Shown here: one piece after another, positions 61,576-64,000 of the stretch
Position numbering within the stretch: the first letter of the stretch is position 1
Layout: every line of letters begins with the position of its first letter
NCBI RefSeq assembly: GCF_009982895.1
Contig: NZ_WXZL01000015.1
Location: 35,574-99,573 of the forward strand
Length of the DNA stretch: 64,000 nucleotides
Reading direction: 5' to 3'
Source: Deinococcus alpinitundrae
GTDB taxonomy: Bacteria; Deinococcota; Deinococci; Deinococcales; Deinococcaceae
Position numbers and translations under genes: made by a program
The notes under the pieces: model-generated
Seen by the model: the letters and a program-made list of their open reading frames with translations, nothing else
Databases searched by the model: none
What the model was told of the DNA's origin: nothing

Positions 61576-62505
61576 ATGACCACCCTCGCCTCGGCTCCGG
61601 CCCCTCTCAAGAGCCGCTCCACCTTTCAAATCGCCCTCAAGCGCCTGCGCCGTCACAAGCTGGCAATGCTCAGCCTGACCGTGATCGTGCTGCTGGTCCT
61701 GATGGCCCTGTTTGCCGGTTGGATCGCGCCGCACGATCCCAATGCCCAGAGCATTTTCGAAATCTACGCGCCACCGAGTGCCAAGTACTGGCTGGGCCAG
61801 GACGAACTGGGTCGTGATCTGCTCTCACGCGTCATCTACGGCAGCCGGGTGAGCTTACTGGTGGGCTTCAGCGTGGCCTTTCTCAGCATCCTGGTCGGCA
61901 CCCTGCTGGGCCTGCTGGCGGGCTTTTTCGGCGGCTGGATCGACATCGCCATCAGCCGCTTTATCGAGTTTATGCTGTCGTTTCCCACCCTGGCCCTGCA
62001 ACTCGTCCTCAGTGGGCTGTTCGCCTCCAGTGATGCGGCCCCGATCGTGGCGCTGCGGTCTTCACTCGGCGCGAGCGCCAACATCCTGATCGTGGTGGGG
62101 GTCTTTTCGCTGTTCGGCTGGATGGGCACCGCTCGGCTGGTGCGCGGCGAGGTGCTCAAGCTCAAGAATCTCGAATACACCGACGCCGCCCGCGCCCTGG
62201 GGGCCAGCAGCGTCCGCATCATGCTGCGCCACCTGCTGCCCAACCTGTTTGCCATCGTGATCGTGCAAGCGACCCTCGACGTGGGCACCGCCATTCTCAG
62301 TGAGGCGGCCCTGTCGTTTCTGGGCTTCGGCATCCAGCCGCCGGTCTCCACCTGGGGCAACATGCTCAGCAATGCCAACGAGGTGGTGTTGCAGTACCCC
62401 TGGATTCCGCTGTATCCGGGCCTGATGATCCTGATCACGGTGCTGTCGTTCAACTTTCTGGGCGACGGTCTGCGCGACGCTTTCGACCCGCGCAGCCGCC
62501 TGTAA
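61576..62505 (+). CDS. Peptide ABC transporter permease, DppC type (309 aa)
   Basis: A cytoplasmic N terminus ending RLRRHKLAMLSLTVIVLLVLMALFAGWIAPHDPN, then WLGQDELGRDLLSRVIYGSRVSLLVG and the EAA loop YTDAARALGASSVRIMLRHLLPNL, all typical of DppC/OppC. The ATG at 61576 follows AAGGAG. No DppD or DppF ATPase genes follow; ruvC comes next after a terminator, so the ATPases must lie elsewhere. Confidence 0.92.
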   Translation: MTTLASAPAPLKSRSTFQIALKRLRRHKLAMLSLTVIVLLVLMALFAGWIAPHDPNAQSIFEIYAPPSAKYWLGQDELGRDLLSRVIYGSRVSLLVGFSVAFLSILVGTLLGLLAGFFGGWIDIAISRFIEFMLSFPTLALQLVLSGLFASSDAAPIVALRSSLGASANILIVVGVFSLFGWMGTARLVRGEVLKLKNLEYTDAARALGASSVRIMLRHLLPNLFAIVIVQATLDVGTAILSEAALSFLGFGIQPPVSTWGNMLSNANEVVLQYPWIPLYPGLMILITVLSFNFLGDGLRDAFDPRSRL

Positions 62506-62525
62506 ATTTCGCCTGTTCAACTTAC

Positions 62526-62555
62526 CCCCCGTTGCCGGAGCGCCGGGGGTTTTTT
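62526..62555 (+). terminator. Rho-independent terminator of the peptide ABC operon
   Basis: CCCCCG and CGGGGG pair around a 12-base loop, followed by six T. It ends 20 bases before the ruvC -10 box. Confidence 0.88.
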
Positions 62556-62587
62556 CTGCTCCGCACCTAAAGCGCTATCCTCTCCCC

Positions 62588-63082
62588 ATGATCGTTCTCG
62601 GCATCGACCCCGGCCTCGCCAACCTCGGCATTGGCCTCGTCGACGGTACGGCCCGCAAGGCTAGCCATATCCACCACGTCTGCCTCGTGACCGAATCGGC
62701 CTGGATCATGCCCCGGCGCTTGCAGTACATCCACACCGAAGTGACCCGCCTGATCGCCGAGTACCAACCCGAAGCAGTGGCCATCGAAGACCAGATTCTG
62801 CGCAAGCAGGCCGATGTGGCCTTCAAGGTGGGCCAGGCGTTCGGCGTGGTGCAGCTCGCCTGCGCCCAGGCCGGCCTGCCGGTTCACAGCTACGGTCCGA
62901 TGCAGGTCAAGCAGACGCTGGTGGGCACTGGACGCGCCGACAAGGAGCAGGTCATCTACATGGTCAAAGCCAGTCTGGGTATCCGCGAGGTCTTCAACAA
63001 CCATGCTGCCGATGCGCTGGCTCTGGCCCTGACCCATCTGGCCCACCAGGGCGTGCAGCGGGCGCTGGCGGGGCGGCGCTAA
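62588..63082 (+). CDS. ruvC: Crossover junction endodeoxyribonuclease RuvC (164 aa)
   Basis: VLGIDPGLANLGIG carries the first catalytic Asp (residue 7). VAIEDQILRKQADVAFKVGQAFGVVQLA has the Glu and the DNA-contact helix, GRADKEQVIYMVK follows, and HAADALALAL holds the last Asp. It resolves Holliday junctions in homologous recombination. Length is normal. TATCCT at 62576-62581 lies six bases before the ATG, so it is leaderless. ruvA and ruvB are not in the window. Confidence 0.96.
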   Translation: MIVLGIDPGLANLGIGLVDGTARKASHIHHVCLVTESAWIMPRRLQYIHTEVTRLIAEYQPEAVAIEDQILRKQADVAFKVGQAFGVVQLACAQAGLPVHSYGPMQVKQTLVGTGRADKEQVIYMVKASLGIREVFNNHAADALALALTHLAHQGVQRALAGRR

Positions 63083-63107
63083 AGAGAGCAGGTTTAACAG
63101 GGTCAGC

Positions 63108-63791
63108 TCAGAGCGTTTCGTGCCCTGCCGTGCCGTCCACCCAGTGCTGGCCGTCCTCGTCGCCTTCGTGCTTCCAGATCGGCAGCTCTCTCTTCAGTTC
63201 CTCAATCAAATCGTCGCAGGCTTCCAGCGCCACCCGGCGGTGCGGACTGCCCACCCCGATGATCAAGCTGGCCTCGCCGGGACGCAGTTTGCCGGTGCGG
63301 TGCTGAATGAAGGCGCTCAGCCGCCCGTGCTTTTGCCGCGCCCGCTCGGCGGCTTCCCGCATGACCTTCTCAGCCATTGGCGCGTAACCTTCGTACTCGA
63401 TAAATTCCACGACCTTGCCCTGGTTGGGCGAGCGCACCGTGCCCACGAAGTATGCCTGCGCGCCGTACTGCGGCTGTACCAGATGGTTGTCGGCGTCCGA
63501 GAGTTTCAGGACTTCCGGCGTCACCTGGCAAAGATCAGTGGGATCCTGTTCACCGCTTCCCCCAGCCACCGGCGGTAAAAAAGCCAGCTCGTCGCCCTCC
63601 TGCAAGATGTGCGCCGGGTCGGCGTACGTTTCATTGACGGCTGCCATACACCCCTTCAGCGAAACAGGATAGTCCGACTCGATTTGCGCGGCGGCCTCGC
63701 GCACGGTGGCCCTGTCCGGCAGGGTCAGGGTCAGGCTGGCATGCCCGATCTCACGTTTGAGGCGGGCAAAAAAGACGGCTTCGACATTCAT
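63108..63791 (-). CDS. Fused molybdopterin synthase MoaD-MoaE (227 aa)
   Basis: Residues 1-80 are a MoaD/ThiS ubiquitin-like domain ending FLPPVAGG with the double Gly at 77-78. Residues about 85-225 are MoaE: YFVGTVRSPNQGKVVEFIEYEGYAPMAEKVM, IQHRTGKLRPGEASLIIGVGSPHRRVAL and LPIWKHE with the catalytic Lys. MoaD normally needs a free C-terminal Gly-Gly to carry sulfur, so the fusion must be cut after residue 78, as known for MoaX of mycobacteria, or be inactive. TTAGCT seven bases before the ATG suggests a leaderless start. Confidence 0.92.
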   Translation of the reverse strand: MNVEAVFFARLKREIGHASLTLTLPDRATVREAAAQIESDYPVSLKGCMAAVNETYADPAHILQEGDELAFLPPVAGGSGEQDPTDLCQVTPEVLKLSDADNHLVQPQYGAQAYFVGTVRSPNQGKVVEFIEYEGYAPMAEKVMREAAERARQKHGRLSAFIQHRTGKLRPGEASLIIGVGSPHRRVALEACDDLIEELKRELPIWKHEGDEDGQHWVDGTAGHETL

Positions 63792-63905
63792 ATTTCCAAG
63801 CTAACACGTGGGTCGTCTGTTCACTACATACGTCTTGCCTACTGTCCTGAACGGCATTTTCTGGATTGCCGCTAAGTCTTTCAAACTTGTTCGAAGGGTC
63901 AGGGG

Positions 63906-63934
63906 TTGACAGCTGGGGGATGGGGATGTATTGT
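63906..63934 (+). promoter_or_regulatory. Sigma-70-type promoter near the window end
   Basis: TTGACA, 17 bases, TATTGT, which places the transcript start near 63941, 20 bases before the ATG at 63963. Confidence 0.7.
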
Positions 63935-63962
63935 TTCTGAGCCTCAAACGAGGCGGGCTGCA

Positions 63963-64000
63963 TGACAATTTCTGATGACGCGAGTAAAGAACATCTATTA
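63963..64000 (+). CDS. Start of a gene cut by the window edge
   Basis: The frame opens MTISDDASKEHLL and remains open to the last base. GAGGCGGG lies before the ATG and a consensus TTGACA/TATTGT promoter precedes it. Too little is visible to name a product. Confidence 0.45.

Overview
The window reads as a chromosomal segment around the replication origin of a GC-rich bacterium of the genus Deinococcus. Pointers are the gene content (a dnaA-dnaN locus, a fused MoaD-MoaE protein, an RGG-like disordered protein), the DnaA sequence, and promoter architecture. About two dozen genes carry a TANNNT -10 box ending only 6-7 bases before the start codon, which is the signature of leaderless mRNA and is common in Deinococcus. 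Genus-level assignment is inference from family recognition. I saw no rRNA or tRNA gene, insertion sequence, prophage or CRISPR array.

Layout. 1-6.6 kb: small enzymes and transporters (secreted protein, SDR/NUDIX pair, SDR, CDP-alcohol phosphatidyltransferase, GNAT-like/MFS pair) ending in a HAD hydrolase gene killed by two in-frame stops. 6.7-11.6 kb: a 66-bp-repeat gene for a disordered RGG-like protein, a KstD-like FAD dehydrogenase, an unknown basic protein behind a palindrome-rich intergenic region, and a pseudo-receiver/Roadblock protein. 11.8-17.7 kb: a minus-strand sugar operon (ribose-type ABC transporter, TIM-barrel isomerase, Gfo/Idh/MocA oxidoreductase) with a LacI-type operator candidate. 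17.9-26.2 kb: a large secreted pullulanase, a decayed restriction-endonuclease-like gene with a DUF4357 end, and a maltose-type ABC operon.

26.4-38 kb: housekeeping genes (accD-accA, pyrimidine phosphorylase, rimO, nanE, trmK, MOSC protein, tyrS). 38.2-44.1 kb: pyk, eno, dnaN, oriC and dnaA, all four genes on the minus strand. oriC lies between dnaN and dnaA and holds ten perfect and two near-perfect DnaA boxes next to a TAG-repeat resembling a DnaA-trio and an AT-rich stretch. Three more perfect DnaA boxes sit between tyrS and pyk.

44.3-58.5 kb: beta-propeller lipoprotein, PAP2 phosphatase, two zinc metallopeptidases, flavin reductase, GNATs, an aminotransferase, carbonic anhydrase, an amino-acid ABC system with two near-duplicate binding proteins around an amine oxidase but no ATPase, a divergent MFS/regulator pair, and an A-type Fe-S carrier. 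58.6-64 kb: a peptide ABC system without ATPases, ruvC, the MoaD-MoaE fusion, and the first codons of a further gene.

Recurring themes are leaderless starts, NTGA stop/start overlaps (ATGA, GTGA, TTGA and one CTGA), and hairpins between binding-protein genes and the next gene of the operon. Unusual start codons are likely at dnaA (ATC) and trmK (CTG). A 13-codon leaderless reading frame plus a strong hairpin precede tyrS.
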